Shown piece after piece: positions 29,090 through 37,084 of a DNA stretch of 64,000 bases. Origin of the DNA: Lentzea tibetensis (GTDB lineage Bacteria > Actinomycetota > Actinomycetes > Mycobacteriales > Pseudonocardiaceae); assembly GCF_007845675.1 (NCBI RefSeq), contig NZ_VOBR01000006.1, forward strand, positions 62,001-126,000, written 5' to 3'. Within the stretch, counting starts at the first letter, position 1. Each line of letters starts with the position of its first letter. The notes beneath the pieces were generated by a model. That model was given only the letters and a program-made list of their open reading frames with translations, searched no databases and was not told where the DNA came from. Position numbers and translations under genes: made by a program.

Positions 29090-30109
29090 ATGTTGCGCAG
29101 ACGAACGTTCCTGGCGGGGTTGGCGGCGCTCGGCGCCGCGGGCTGCTCCACCGGTGAGGCGGCACCGGCGCTGACCGGTGCCCTGCCCACCGCCGCACCG
29201 CCACCGGACACGAAGCTCACGATCTCCATCCGCTCCACGCTGATCCAGCTCGAGCAGTCGGGAGAACTGACCAAGCTGCCGTTCAAGGTGCCGGACTGGC
29301 CGAACATCCAGGCGGGCCCTGACGTCATCCAGGCGTTCCGGGCCAACTCGGTCGACCTCGCCACCAACGCGGGCATCCCGCCCATCCAGGCGAAGGCGAA
29401 CCGGTTCGACGCGCGGATCGTCGCGGTCGGGCAACGGGAGAAGCCGCTCTACACGTTCGCCGGCGCACCCGGTCTCGCACTCAACGACCTGAAAGACCTG
29501 CGCGGCAAGAAGATCGCGTTCTCGCAGGGCCAGGCGCAGGGCGTCGTCGTCCTGCGCACGCTGAAGGAACTGGGGCTGAAGAACACCGACGTCGAGCTGG
29601 TCGGGTTGACCAGCAACCAGTTCCTCACCGCACTGCAGGCCCAGCAGGTCGACGTCGCGGTGCTCGCCGAACCGGTGCTCACCAAGTACCTCGGCCAGTA
29701 CCCGGACGCGAAGTCGCTCGCCATGAACGCGGTCGACCTGCTCACGATCCTGTGGGCACCGGTGAGCGTGCTGAACGACCCGGCGAAGCTCGCCGCGGTC
29801 CGCGCCTTCATCCCGTTCTGGGCGCGCGGACAGGTGTGGGCCTACGAGAACCCGGACAAGTGGGTCGACGCCTACTACGTCAAGGACCAGAACGTCACCA
29901 AGGCCGACGGCGACCGGATCGTCAAGGCGACACCCGAGCTCGTCTTCCCCGCCAACTGGGACCGGGCGATCCGGTGGGAGCAGGAGACCGTCGACCTGCT
30001 CGCCGACGGCGGCTTCGTCCCGTCCTTCAAGGCGGACGAGCTGTTCGACCGCCGGTTCGAGCACATCGCGGCCGAAGCCGTCGACGCCGAGTATCGGAGC
30101 AGCACATGA
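29090..30109 (+). CDS. Sulfonate/taurine ABC transporter substrate-binding lipoprotein
   Basis: 339 residues. The export signal begins MLRRRTFLAGLAALGAAGC, which combines a twin-arginine-like start with a lipobox (Cys19 acylated). The mature part has the SsuA/TauA/NMT1 type II binding-protein fold: GPDVIQAFRANSVDLATNAG, DLKDLRGKKIAFSQGQ, VLRTLKELGLKNTDVELVGL and DVAVLAEPVLTKYL. It captures an organosulfur ligand at the outer face and passes it to the permease. Its stop overlaps the permease start (ATGA). Confidence 0.85.
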   Translation: MLRRRTFLAGLAALGAAGCSTGEAAPALTGALPTAAPPPDTKLTISIRSTLIQLEQSGELTKLPFKVPDWPNIQAGPDVIQAFRANSVDLATNAGIPPIQAKANRFDARIVAVGQREKPLYTFAGAPGLALNDLKDLRGKKIAFSQGQAQGVVVLRTLKELGLKNTDVELVGLTSNQFLTALQAQQVDVAVLAEPVLTKYLGQYPDAKSLAMNAVDLLTILWAPVSVLNDPAKLAAVRAFIPFWARGQVWAYENPDKWVDAYYVKDQNVTKADGDRIVKATPELVFPANWDRAIRWEQETVDLLADGGFVPSFKADELFDRRFEHIAAEAVDAEYRSST

Positions 30110-30939
30110 CACAGGTGCTCGAACGGCCCGTCGCACTGACCGCACCCCACGCGAGAACCAAGCGGAAGAGGCTCGGTCTGGGCAAACCCATCCCGTACGG
30201 ACGCGCGCTGGGACCGTTGCTGCTCATCGTGGTCTGGAGCGCCGCGTCGGCGACCGGCGCGCTGGACCCGCGCATCCTGTCCGCGCCGTGGACGGTGCTG
30301 CAGACCGGCATCGAACTGACGCGGAGCGGAAAGCTGCCGGAGAGCGTGCTGATGTCGTTGCAACGCGCGGCATTGGGCTTCCTGTTCGGCGCCGTCGCCG
30401 GCACCGCGCTCGCCATCGCGGCCGGCCTCAGCCGCATCGGCGAGGCGCTGATCGACGGGACCGTGCAGGTCAAGCGCGCGATCCCGTCGCTCGGCCTGAT
30501 CCCGCTGCTCATCCTGTGGCTCGGCATCGGCGAGCCGTTCAAGGTCGTGGTGATCGCGCTCGGCGTCGCGGTGATCATGTACCTGCAGACCTACACCGCG
30601 CTCACCGGCATCGACAGCAGGTACGTGGAGCTGGCGGAGGTCGTCGGGCTGAGCCGGGCGCAGTTCATCCGCAAGGTCGTGTTCCCCGGTGCGCTGCCGG
30701 GCTTCTTCCTCGGCCTGCGGCTCGGCGTCACCGGCTCGTGGCTGTTCCTGATCGTGCTGGAGCAGATCAACGCGACCAGCGGCATCGGTTACCTGATGTT
30801 CCAGGCGCAGAACTACGGCCAGACCGACGTGATCATCGTCGGGCTCGTCGTCTACGGGCTCTTCGGGTTCCTGTCCGACGCGGTGCTCCGGCTCGTCGAA
30901 CGGAGGGCGCTGTCGTGGCGACGCACGCTGTCCGGGTGA
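30106..30939 (+). CDS. ABC transporter permease (SsuC-like)
   Basis: 277 residues with about six transmembrane helices. The EAA-type coupling loop is visible as VELAEVVGLSRAQFIRKVVFPGALPG. A basic N-terminal tail precedes the first helix (LGPLLLIVVWSAASA). It forms the channel for the sulfonate-type importer with the flanking binding protein and ATPase. The start overlaps the upstream stop, and its 3' end overlaps the ATPase gene start by 25 bp, typical of a tightly coupled transport operon. Confidence 0.86.
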   Translation: MTQVLERPVALTAPHARTKRKRLGLGKPIPYGRALGPLLLIVVWSAASATGALDPRILSAPWTVLQTGIELTRSGKLPESVLMSLQRAALGFLFGAVAGTALAIAAGLSRIGEALIDGTVQVKRAIPSLGLIPLLILWLGIGEPFKVVVIALGVAVIMYLQTYTALTGIDSRYVELAEVVGLSRAQFIRKVVFPGALPGFFLGLRLGVTGSWLFLIVLEQINATSGIGYLMFQAQNYGQTDVIIVGLVVYGLFGFLSDAVLRLVERRALSWRRTLSG

Positions 30940-31577
30940 GCGGGCTGGTCCGCTCGTTCGGTGACCGGAACGTGCTGGACGGTCTCGACCTCGCGATCGC
31001 ACCCGGTGAGTTCGTGGCGATTCTGGGCCGCAGCGGGTCGGGCAAGAGCACGCTGCTCAAAGCCGTCGCGGGCCTCGACTACGACGTGACGGGCGACGGC
31101 GACATCGCCGTCGCCGGCGAGATCGCGGTCGCGTTCCAGGACTCGCGGCTGCTGCCGTGGCTGCGGGTGGTCGACAACGTCGAGCTGGGCGTCCGGCCCG
31201 GCCGCGGCACAGCGGCTCTCGCCGAGGTCGGACTCGAAGGCCGCGAAAGGGCTTGGCCCAGCGAGCTCTCCGGCGGCGAGCAGCAACGGGTGGCGCTGGC
31301 CCGTTGCCTCGTCAGGGAACCGCGCGTGCTGCTCGCCGACGAGCCGTTCGGCGCGCTGGACGCGTTGACCCGCATCAGGATGCACGACCTGCTGCGCGAG
31401 CTGTGCGCCAAGCACCAGCCCGCGGTGCTGCTCGTGACGCACGACGTGGACGAGGCGATCGAGCTCGCCGACCGCGTGGTGGTCCTGCACGAAGGCCGGA
31501 TCGGCCTGGACGTCCCGGCGCACGACGCCGATCGCACACATCTGTTGAGAGCACTGGGAATCGGAGTCGCGGCATGA
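30915..31577 (+). CDS. ABC transporter ATP-binding protein (SsuB-like)
   Basis: 220 residues from a GTG inside the permease gene end. Walker A is GRSGSGKST, Q-loop FQDSRLLPW, signature LSGGEQQRVALARCL, Walker B VLLADEPFGALD and H-switch LLVTHDVDEA. The FQDSRLLPW variant is characteristic of nitrate/sulfonate/taurine importers. It powers uptake through the adjacent permease. Its stop overlaps the monooxygenase ATG. Confidence 0.9.
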   Translation: MATHAVRVSGLVRSFGDRNVLDGLDLAIAPGEFVAILGRSGSGKSTLLKAVAGLDYDVTGDGDIAVAGEIAVAFQDSRLLPWLRVVDNVELGVRPGRGTAALAEVGLEGRERAWPSELSGGEQQRVALARCLVREPRVLLADEPFGALDALTRIRMHDLLRELCAKHQPAVLLVTHDVDEAIELADRVVVLHEGRIGLDVPAHDADRTHLLRALGIGVAA

Positions 31578-32896
31578 CACTGCACCTCAACCTCTTCATC
31601 TTCGACACGGGGCACCACGAGGCGTCGTGGCGGCTGCCGCAGAGCGACCCGCTGGCGTACCTGGACATCGCCTACTACCAGCGAATCGCGCGGATCGCCG
31701 AGGACGCGAAGTTCGACTCGGTGTTCCTCGCCGACAGCCCGGTGCAGTTCGGCGACCCCGGCCGCAGGCCGTCCGGACGGCTCGAACCGACCGTGCTGCT
31801 CACCGCGCTGGCCGCCGTCACGTCCCGCATCGGCCTCATCGCCACCGCGTCGACCACCTACAACGAGCCGTTCAACCTGGCACGCCGGTTCTCCTCGCTC
31901 GACCACGTCAGCGGCGGCCGCGCGGGCTGGAACATCGTCACCACCGCGGGCGACGACGCGGCGCGGAACTTCGGCCTGGACAGCCAGCCCGCGCACGTCC
32001 ACCGCTACGAGCGCGCCGCCGAGTTCGTCGAGGTGTCGAAGAAGCTGTGGGACTCGTGGGAGGACGACGCGGTCGTCGGCGACAAGGAACGCGGCGTGCA
32101 CGCGGACAGCGGAAAGGTGCACGTGATCGACCACGTCGGCCCGCACTTCAGCGTGCGCGGCCCGTTGAACGCGCCGCGCTCGCCGCAGGGCCACCCGCTG
32201 CTCGTGCAGGCGGGGTCGTCCGAGGACGGCAAGGACTTCGCCGCCCGGCACGCCGAGGCGGTGTTCACCGCGCAGCAGACGCTGGAGGAGGCCGTCGCGT
32301 TCTACGCGGACGTGAAGCGGCGCGCGGTGGCGTTCGGCCGCGACCCCGACCAGGTCAAGATCCTGCCCGGACTGGTGCCGGTGATCGGGTCGACCGAGGC
32401 GGAAGCCCTTGCGGCGGAAGAGGAACTGGACCGGCTGATCATCCCCGAGTACGCCCGCGAGAACCTGGCCGAGCTGCTCAAGGTGCCCGCCGAGTCGCTC
32501 GCGCTCGACGAGGAGCTGCCCGCGGACCTGCCCGCCGAGGACGAGATCGAGGGCTCCAAGTCGCGGTACACGCTGATCGTCGAGCTGGGCAGACGCGAGC
32601 GGCTGACCGTGCGCGAGCTGATCGGGCGGCTCGGCGGCGGGCGCGGGCACAAGACGTTCGCGGGCACTCCGGAACAGGTCGCGGACACCATCGAGCGCTG
32701 GTACCGCTCGGGCGCGGCCGACGGGTTCAACATCATGCCCGCGGTGCTGCCGTCCGGGCTCGAGGTGTTCGCCGCCGAGGTGCTGCCGATCCTGCGGCAA
32801 CGCGGGCTGTTCCGCACCGAGTACACCGGGTCCACGCTGCGCGAGCACTACGGGCTGCCCCGGCCCGCGAACCAGTTCTCACTCGTCGCGGTGTGA
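31574..32896 (+). CDS. LLM flavin-dependent monooxygenase (NtaA/SnaA/DszA family)
   Basis: 440 residues. The N-terminus LHLNLFIFDTGHHEASWRLP and the segments SVFLADSP, HVSGGRAGWNIVTT and HPLLVQAGSSEDGKDFAA are hallmarks of the NtaA/SnaA/DszA subgroup of FMNH2-dependent monooxygenases that attack C-S or C-N bonds. Reduced FMN should come from the flavin reductase of the same operon. The substrate is unknown; an aromatic or alkyl sulfur compound is the best guess given the importer and TauD gene. The ATG overlaps the ATPase stop. Confidence 0.85.
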   Translation: MTLHLNLFIFDTGHHEASWRLPQSDPLAYLDIAYYQRIARIAEDAKFDSVFLADSPVQFGDPGRRPSGRLEPTVLLTALAAVTSRIGLIATASTTYNEPFNLARRFSSLDHVSGGRAGWNIVTTAGDDAARNFGLDSQPAHVHRYERAAEFVEVSKKLWDSWEDDAVVGDKERGVHADSGKVHVIDHVGPHFSVRGPLNAPRSPQGHPLLVQAGSSEDGKDFAARHAEAVFTAQQTLEEAVAFYADVKRRAVAFGRDPDQVKILPGLVPVIGSTEAEALAAEEELDRLIIPEYARENLAELLKVPAESLALDEELPADLPAEDEIEGSKSRYTLIVELGRRERLTVRELIGRLGGGRGHKTFAGTPEQVADTIERWYRSGAADGFNIMPAVLPSGLEVFAAEVLPILRQRGLFRTEYTGSTLREHYGLPRPANQFSLVAV

Positions 32897-32914
32897 GGTG
32901 CGTAAGGTCGAGGT

Positions 32915-33082
32915 ATGGGGCAACTGGGCGAGATGTTTCCCGGACGGAAACTGCGCAGCGAGGCAGGCGACTCGGGCACGGGTGAGGACTACGAGGAGAC
33001 CGGTCCGCTCGACCTGACGACCGGGACGGTGCGGCTGGCCCCGCGGCCGAAGCCGCAGGAGCCCGCCGAGCCGAAGGATTAG
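32915..33082 (+). CDS. Small conserved actinobacterial protein, function unknown
   Basis: 55 residues starting MGQLGEMFPGRKLRSEAG, acidic in the middle (GEDYEETGPLDL) and Pro/Lys-rich at the end (RPKPQEPAEPKD). Small proteins with this MGxLGEMFPGRKLxxE start recur in actinomycetes, from memory; no function is known. The ATG at 32915 has an AAGG-type site (taaggtcgagg). It follows the monooxygenase by 18 bp and could be the last operon gene. The stop overlaps the convergent SDR stop by 4 bp. Confidence 0.7.
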   Translation: MGQLGEMFPGRKLRSEAGDSGTGEDYEETGPLDLTTGTVRLAPRPKPQEPAEPKD

Positions 33083-33885
33083 ATGCCGAACGCCCGCGCC
33101 AGGATGCTGTCCATGGCGCGGGTGGGCAGCACCTTGCGCAGCAGTTCCTGCACGCGCGCGTCGTTGCCGACGACGTAGCGGTCGCGCGGCCGCCGGTCGG
33201 TCAGCGCGCGCTCGACGGTCGCGGCCACGATGTCCACCGGAGCGGTGCCGCGCTGCATCTTGGGCGCGGCCTTCCGCAGCCCCGCGATGTGCCGCGCGTA
33301 GAGCTTGCGGTGCTCGGGTTTCAACGCGCCGACCGTGGAGTTGATCGTCGCGTCCATGTCGCGCCACAGGTCGGTGTCGATGGCGCCGGGCTCGACCAGC
33401 GACACCGGGATGTGCCACGGCCGCAGCTCGATGCGCATCGTGTCGGCCAACGCGGTCAACGCGAACTTCGAGGCGCTGTAGGCGCCGGTCATCGGCACGG
33501 CCAGCCTGCCGTTCGCCGACGAGATGAACACGACCCGGCCGCGGCGGGGACGCAGCAGCGGCAGCACGGCCTGGGTGACGGCGACCTGCGCGACGACGTT
33601 CACCTCGAGCTGGTGGCGCACGTCGTCGAGGTCGAGCACCTCGACCGGGCCGCCGACGAAGATGCCCGCGTTGTTCACGACGGCGTCCAGCGACGGCAGC
33701 GACGACAGCTCGGCGATGTGGTCGTCGTTGGTCAGGTCCAGCTTGACCGGCGTGATCCGCTCGCCCAGTGACCTGGGCGTGCGCATCCCGGCGTACACGT
33801 TCCACCCGGCGCCGGCGAGCCGCTGCGCGATCGCGAGGCCGATTCCGCGGCCGGCTCCGGTGATCAGGACCGATGGCATGGTCAC
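33079..33885 (-). CDS. Short-chain dehydrogenase/reductase (SDR)
   Basis: 268 residues. The Rossmann motif TGAGRGIG is at about 10-17, NNAG follows, the catalytic Ser lies in VVFISSANG and the YxxxK motif in YSASK. It reduces or oxidises a hydroxyl or ketone with NAD(P); the substrate is unknown. The GTG at 33885-33883 shares bases with the TGA of the upstream regulator gene (GTGA), which decides the start over an ATG two codons later and implies translational coupling to the SARP regulator. Confidence 0.87.
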   Translation of the reverse strand: MTMPSVLITGAGRGIGLAIAQRLAGAGWNVYAGMRTPRSLGERITPVKLDLTNDDHIAELSSLPSLDAVVNNAGIFVGGPVEVLDLDDVRHQLEVNVVAQVAVTQAVLPLLRPRRGRVVFISSANGRLAVPMTGAYSASKFALTALADTMRIELRPWHIPVSLVEPGAIDTDLWRDMDATINSTVGALKPEHRKLYARHIAGLRKAAPKMQRGTAPVDIVAATVERALTDRRPRDRYVVGNDARVQELLRKVLPTRAMDSILARAFGI

Positions 33886-36800
33886 ACGCTACGCAGCGTC
33901 CCTGCGGGAACGGCGGAGGGGTTGCCGGTGACGTGCGCGAAGATCTTCCCGGCCTCGTCCGCGCGCCCGAGCAGGCCGAGCGCTTCGGCCTGGCCGAGCA
34001 GGTGGCCGGTGGCCGTCTGCACCTCCAGCGCCTCCTCGACCAGCATGCGCGCCTGACCGGGGTGAACCGAGGCCAGCGTGGTCAGCGCCCGTCCCCGCAG
34101 CACCCGCAGCGAACGCTCGTCGGCCAGCTCCAGCGCCGCGGTCGCGTGCCGCACGGCCGCGTCCGGCTCGGAGGAGGCGAGCACTCGCGCGAGGTCGATC
34201 AGCACGGAGGTCTCGTGGTAGCGCTTCTCCAGCGACCGAGCGAGGCGGAGCCCGCGTTCCAGCGCCGCGACGGCCTCGCCGGTCCGCCCGAAGTGGTGCA
34301 GCAGCTCCCCCTGCACGATCAACGCGCTCAGCACGTAGTGGCTGGTGGCCGTCTCCTCCGCCGCTTCGAGCAGCCGGGTCGTCGTCTCCAGCGCCTGCTC
34401 GGACCGGCACGTGTCGCGCTCCAGCATCGCCCGCGAGCGCAGGGTGTTGAGCCGCCACGTCTGCGACCCCGAGCCCTCGGCAAGGCCGGCCGCCTGGTCG
34501 AGGTAGGTGGTGGCGCAGGCGATGTCGCCGAGCTGGCAGGTCACGTCGCCGAGGCCGCTGAGCGCGGGCACCGCGCGCATCTCGTTGCCCGTCTGGGCGA
34601 ACAGCTCCAGCGCCTGCTCGAAGTGCTGCCGCGCGGTCGCGAGGTGGCCGGTGAACGTGGCCGCGACACCCAGGCTGGTCAGCGTCAACGCCTTGCGCGG
34701 CACGTCGGTGACCAGGTGCAGCGCCTGGCTGAACAGCTCGGTGGCTCGCGCCGGCCGCCCGAACAGGGTGTGCGCGTTGCCGAGGTTGTGCAGGCAGTGG
34801 CACTCGCCCGCGAGGTTGCCCGCGACGCGGTAGAGGTCGCGCGCGGCCAGCCAGTGCTCGGTCTGCGGGGCGTCCTGCTCGATGCACGCGGTGGCGAGCG
34901 CGCTGTGCGCCGCGGCCCGTCCCTCCGGGTCCGACTCGGCCTCGGCGGCGATCAACGCGGCCTGCCCCGCGATCTGACAGTCCGCCGAGTTCCTGCGCAG
35001 CCAGAAGTAGCCGCGCCACGCGTCGGTGAGCTGCCAGGCGTACTCGCGCGGGCCTTCCTCGGCGCACTGGACGACGAGCGTCACCACGCTCTCCCGCTCA
35101 CCGTCCAACCAGGACAGTGCATCCGCGCGTCCGGCGAACGGGCGCGCCGTGCCGGAGCGGTCGAGCCGGAACATGTCCGGTGCCAGCAACCTCATCGCCG
35201 CGTCGGTGGTGTGCAGGTAGAACTCGAGCAGCCGGTGCCGCGCCGCGGCGCGGTCCGGGTCGTGCGCCACCAGGTCCTGCGCGTAGAGCCGCAGCAGGTC
35301 GTGCATCCGGTACCGGTTCGGCGTGTGCGGCTCGATCAGGCTGGCCGCCTCCAGCGCGAGCACCGCGTCCCGCGCCGACGGCTCACCGAGCAGCGCGGCG
35401 GCCGCGTCGGGCGTGAAGTCCGTGCGGGGCAACAACCCCAGCCTGCGGAACAGCACTCGCGCGTCCGGCGGGAGCGCGCGGTACGACAGGTCGAACGCGG
35501 CGGTGACGGCCGCGCGCCGGTCACCGGGAACGGCCAGCTTCGCGAGCCGGTCCCCGCCGCTGAGCTCGGCCACGGCGTCGACGACGAGGTGGTGCGGCCT
35601 GGCGACGAGGTTCGCGAGCGCGATCCGCATCGCCAGCGGCAGGTACCCGCACAGCCAGGCCAGCTCGGCGACGGCGTCGGGCTCGGCGGCGGCCCTGCTC
35701 TCGCCGAGCACCCGCCCGATCAGCTCGTGCGCCTCGTCGGGCTCGAGCACGTCCAGCTCCACCTGGTGCGCGTCGTCGAGCGCGACGAGGCCGAGCAGCG
35801 AGTTGCGGCTGGTGATCACCACCGCGCACCGCGCCGATCCGGGCAGCAGCGGGCGGACCTGCGCCTCGGACGCCGCGTTGTCCAGCACGATCAGCATCCG
35901 CCGGTCCGCCAGCAACGACCGGTACAAGGCGGCCTGTTCGGCTTCCTCACGCGGGATCGCGGACGAGTCGATGCCCAGCGCGCGGAGGAACTGCGCCAGC
36001 GCGTCCGCGGGCGTGGTCGGCGGCGCGTCGTCGTGGCCGCGCAGGTTGACGTAGAGCTGGCCGTCCGGGAACAGGGGGCGAGCCCGGTGCGCCCAGTGCA
36101 CGGCCAGCGCGGTCTTCCCCACCCCGGCGACACCGGCGATGGACGTGATCACGACCGTGCCCGCGCGGGCGCTGACCAGGTCGTCGAGCCGCGCGAGGTG
36201 CTCCTGCCGTCCGGTGAACCTGGCCAGGTCCGCGGGCAGCTGCGCGGGTGTGGTCGTCGGCTTCGGTTGCACCGCAACGGGTTCCTGGCTCAGCACCGAC
36301 TGGTGCACCGAGCGCAGGCTCTCCCCCGGCTCGACGCCGAGGTCGTCGGCGAGCCTGGTGCGCATGCGCTGGTAGACCTCCAGCGCGTCGGCGCGCCGCC
36401 CGGAGCCGTGCAGCGCCTGCATCAGCAGCTCGGCGAGCCGTTCGCGGTACGGGTGCTCGCCGACCAGCGCGGTCAGCTCGGCGACCGCCTCGCGGTGCCT
36501 GCCGAGCCCCAGCTCCAGCGCGAGACAGCGTTCCCGCACCTCGGCGCGGCGCTCCTCCAGCCGTTCGACGTCCGCGCGCAGCGCCTGGCTCTCGATCCCG
36601 GCGAGCGCGGTTCCGCGCCACAGGCTCAGCGCCGCGCGCAGGTGCGCGACGGCGTCACCGAGCTCCACGGTGTGCGACTGCGCGACCAGTCTCTCGAAGG
36701 TGCGCTGGTCGAGGTCGGCCTCGCCGAGCACGAGCCGGTAGCCGGCGCTGTCCGTGACGATCACGTCCGGCCCGAGCACCGAACGCAGCTCGCCGACGCA

Positions 36801-36992
36801 CTTCTGGATCTGATGCCTGCTGGTCGACGGCGGATCCTCGCCCCACACGACGTCCACGAGGTACGACGGGGTGGCCACGCGCTCGGCCGACAGCAGCAGC
36901 GCGGCCAGCACCTTCTGGTTGCGGACACCGCCGGGGTCGAGCCGGACCCCGCGGTCGGACACCTCGAGCGCCCCCAGAATCCGGAACTCCAC
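33882..36992 (-). CDS. AfsR/SARP-type regulator with NB-ARC and TPR domains
   Basis: 1036 residues from a GTG giving VEFRILGALEV, the usual SARP start. OmpR-type winged helix occupies about 1-95, the bacterial activator domain about 100-245, NB-ARC ATPase about 285-520 (P-loop GVAGVGKTALAVHW; LIVLDNA; HDLLRLYAQ) and TPR repeats about 620-1010. Proteins of this build activate secondary-metabolite or differentiation genes by binding heptameric repeats. No biosynthetic core genes adjoin, but its stop is fused to the SDR start. The Tex gene is divergent, 92 bp away. A longer N-terminus is open but lacks the family start. Confidence 0.88.
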   Translation of the reverse strand: MEFRILGALEVSDRGVRLDPGGVRNQKVLAALLLSAERVATPSYLVDVVWGEDPPSTSRHQIQKCVGELRSVLGPDVIVTDSAGYRLVLGEADLDQRTFERLVAQSHTVELGDAVAHLRAALSLWRGTALAGIESQALRADVERLEERRAEVRERCLALELGLGRHREAVAELTALVGEHPYRERLAELLMQALHGSGRRADALEVYQRMRTRLADDLGVEPGESLRSVHQSVLSQEPVAVQPKPTTTPAQLPADLARFTGRQEHLARLDDLVSARAGTVVITSIAGVAGVGKTALAVHWAHRARPLFPDGQLYVNLRGHDDAPPTTPADALAQFLRALGIDSSAIPREEAEQAALYRSLLADRRMLIVLDNAASEAQVRPLLPGSARCAVVITSRNSLLGLVALDDAHQVELDVLEPDEAHELIGRVLGESRAAAEPDAVAELAWLCGYLPLAMRIALANLVARPHHLVVDAVAELSGGDRLAKLAVPGDRRAAVTAAFDLSYRALPPDARVLFRRLGLLPRTDFTPDAAAALLGEPSARDAVLALEAASLIEPHTPNRYRMHDLLRLYAQDLVAHDPDRAAARHRLLEFYLHTTDAAMRLLAPDMFRLDRSGTARPFAGRADALSWLDGERESVVTLVVQCAEEGPREYAWQLTDAWRGYFWLRRNSADCQIAGQAALIAAEAESDPEGRAAAHSALATACIEQDAPQTEHWLAARDLYRVAGNLAGECHCLHNLGNAHTLFGRPARATELFSQALHLVTDVPRKALTLTSLGVAATFTGHLATARQHFEQALELFAQTGNEMRAVPALSGLGDVTCQLGDIACATTYLDQAAGLAEGSGSQTWRLNTLRSRAMLERDTCRSEQALETTTRLLEAAEETATSHYVLSALIVQGELLHHFGRTGEAVAALERGLRLARSLEKRYHETSVLIDLARVLASSEPDAAVRHATAALELADERSLRVLRGRALTTLASVHPGQARMLVEEALEVQTATGHLLGQAEALGLLGRADEAGKIFAHVTGNPSAVPAGTLRSV

Positions 36993-37084
36993 CGTCCCAC
37001 CGTAGTGCGGCAAGCGCTCCACAACACCGCCGCGCCCTGACCCGTTCCCGGCGGGCAGATCGGCGAGGGGCACAATGACCGGCT

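Noticed and set aside
33873-37040. 1055-residue plus-strand frame opposite the SARP regulator
   Set aside because: It is an Arg/Gln/Gly-rich antisense shadow with no recognisable domain; the minus-strand regulator has complete domains.
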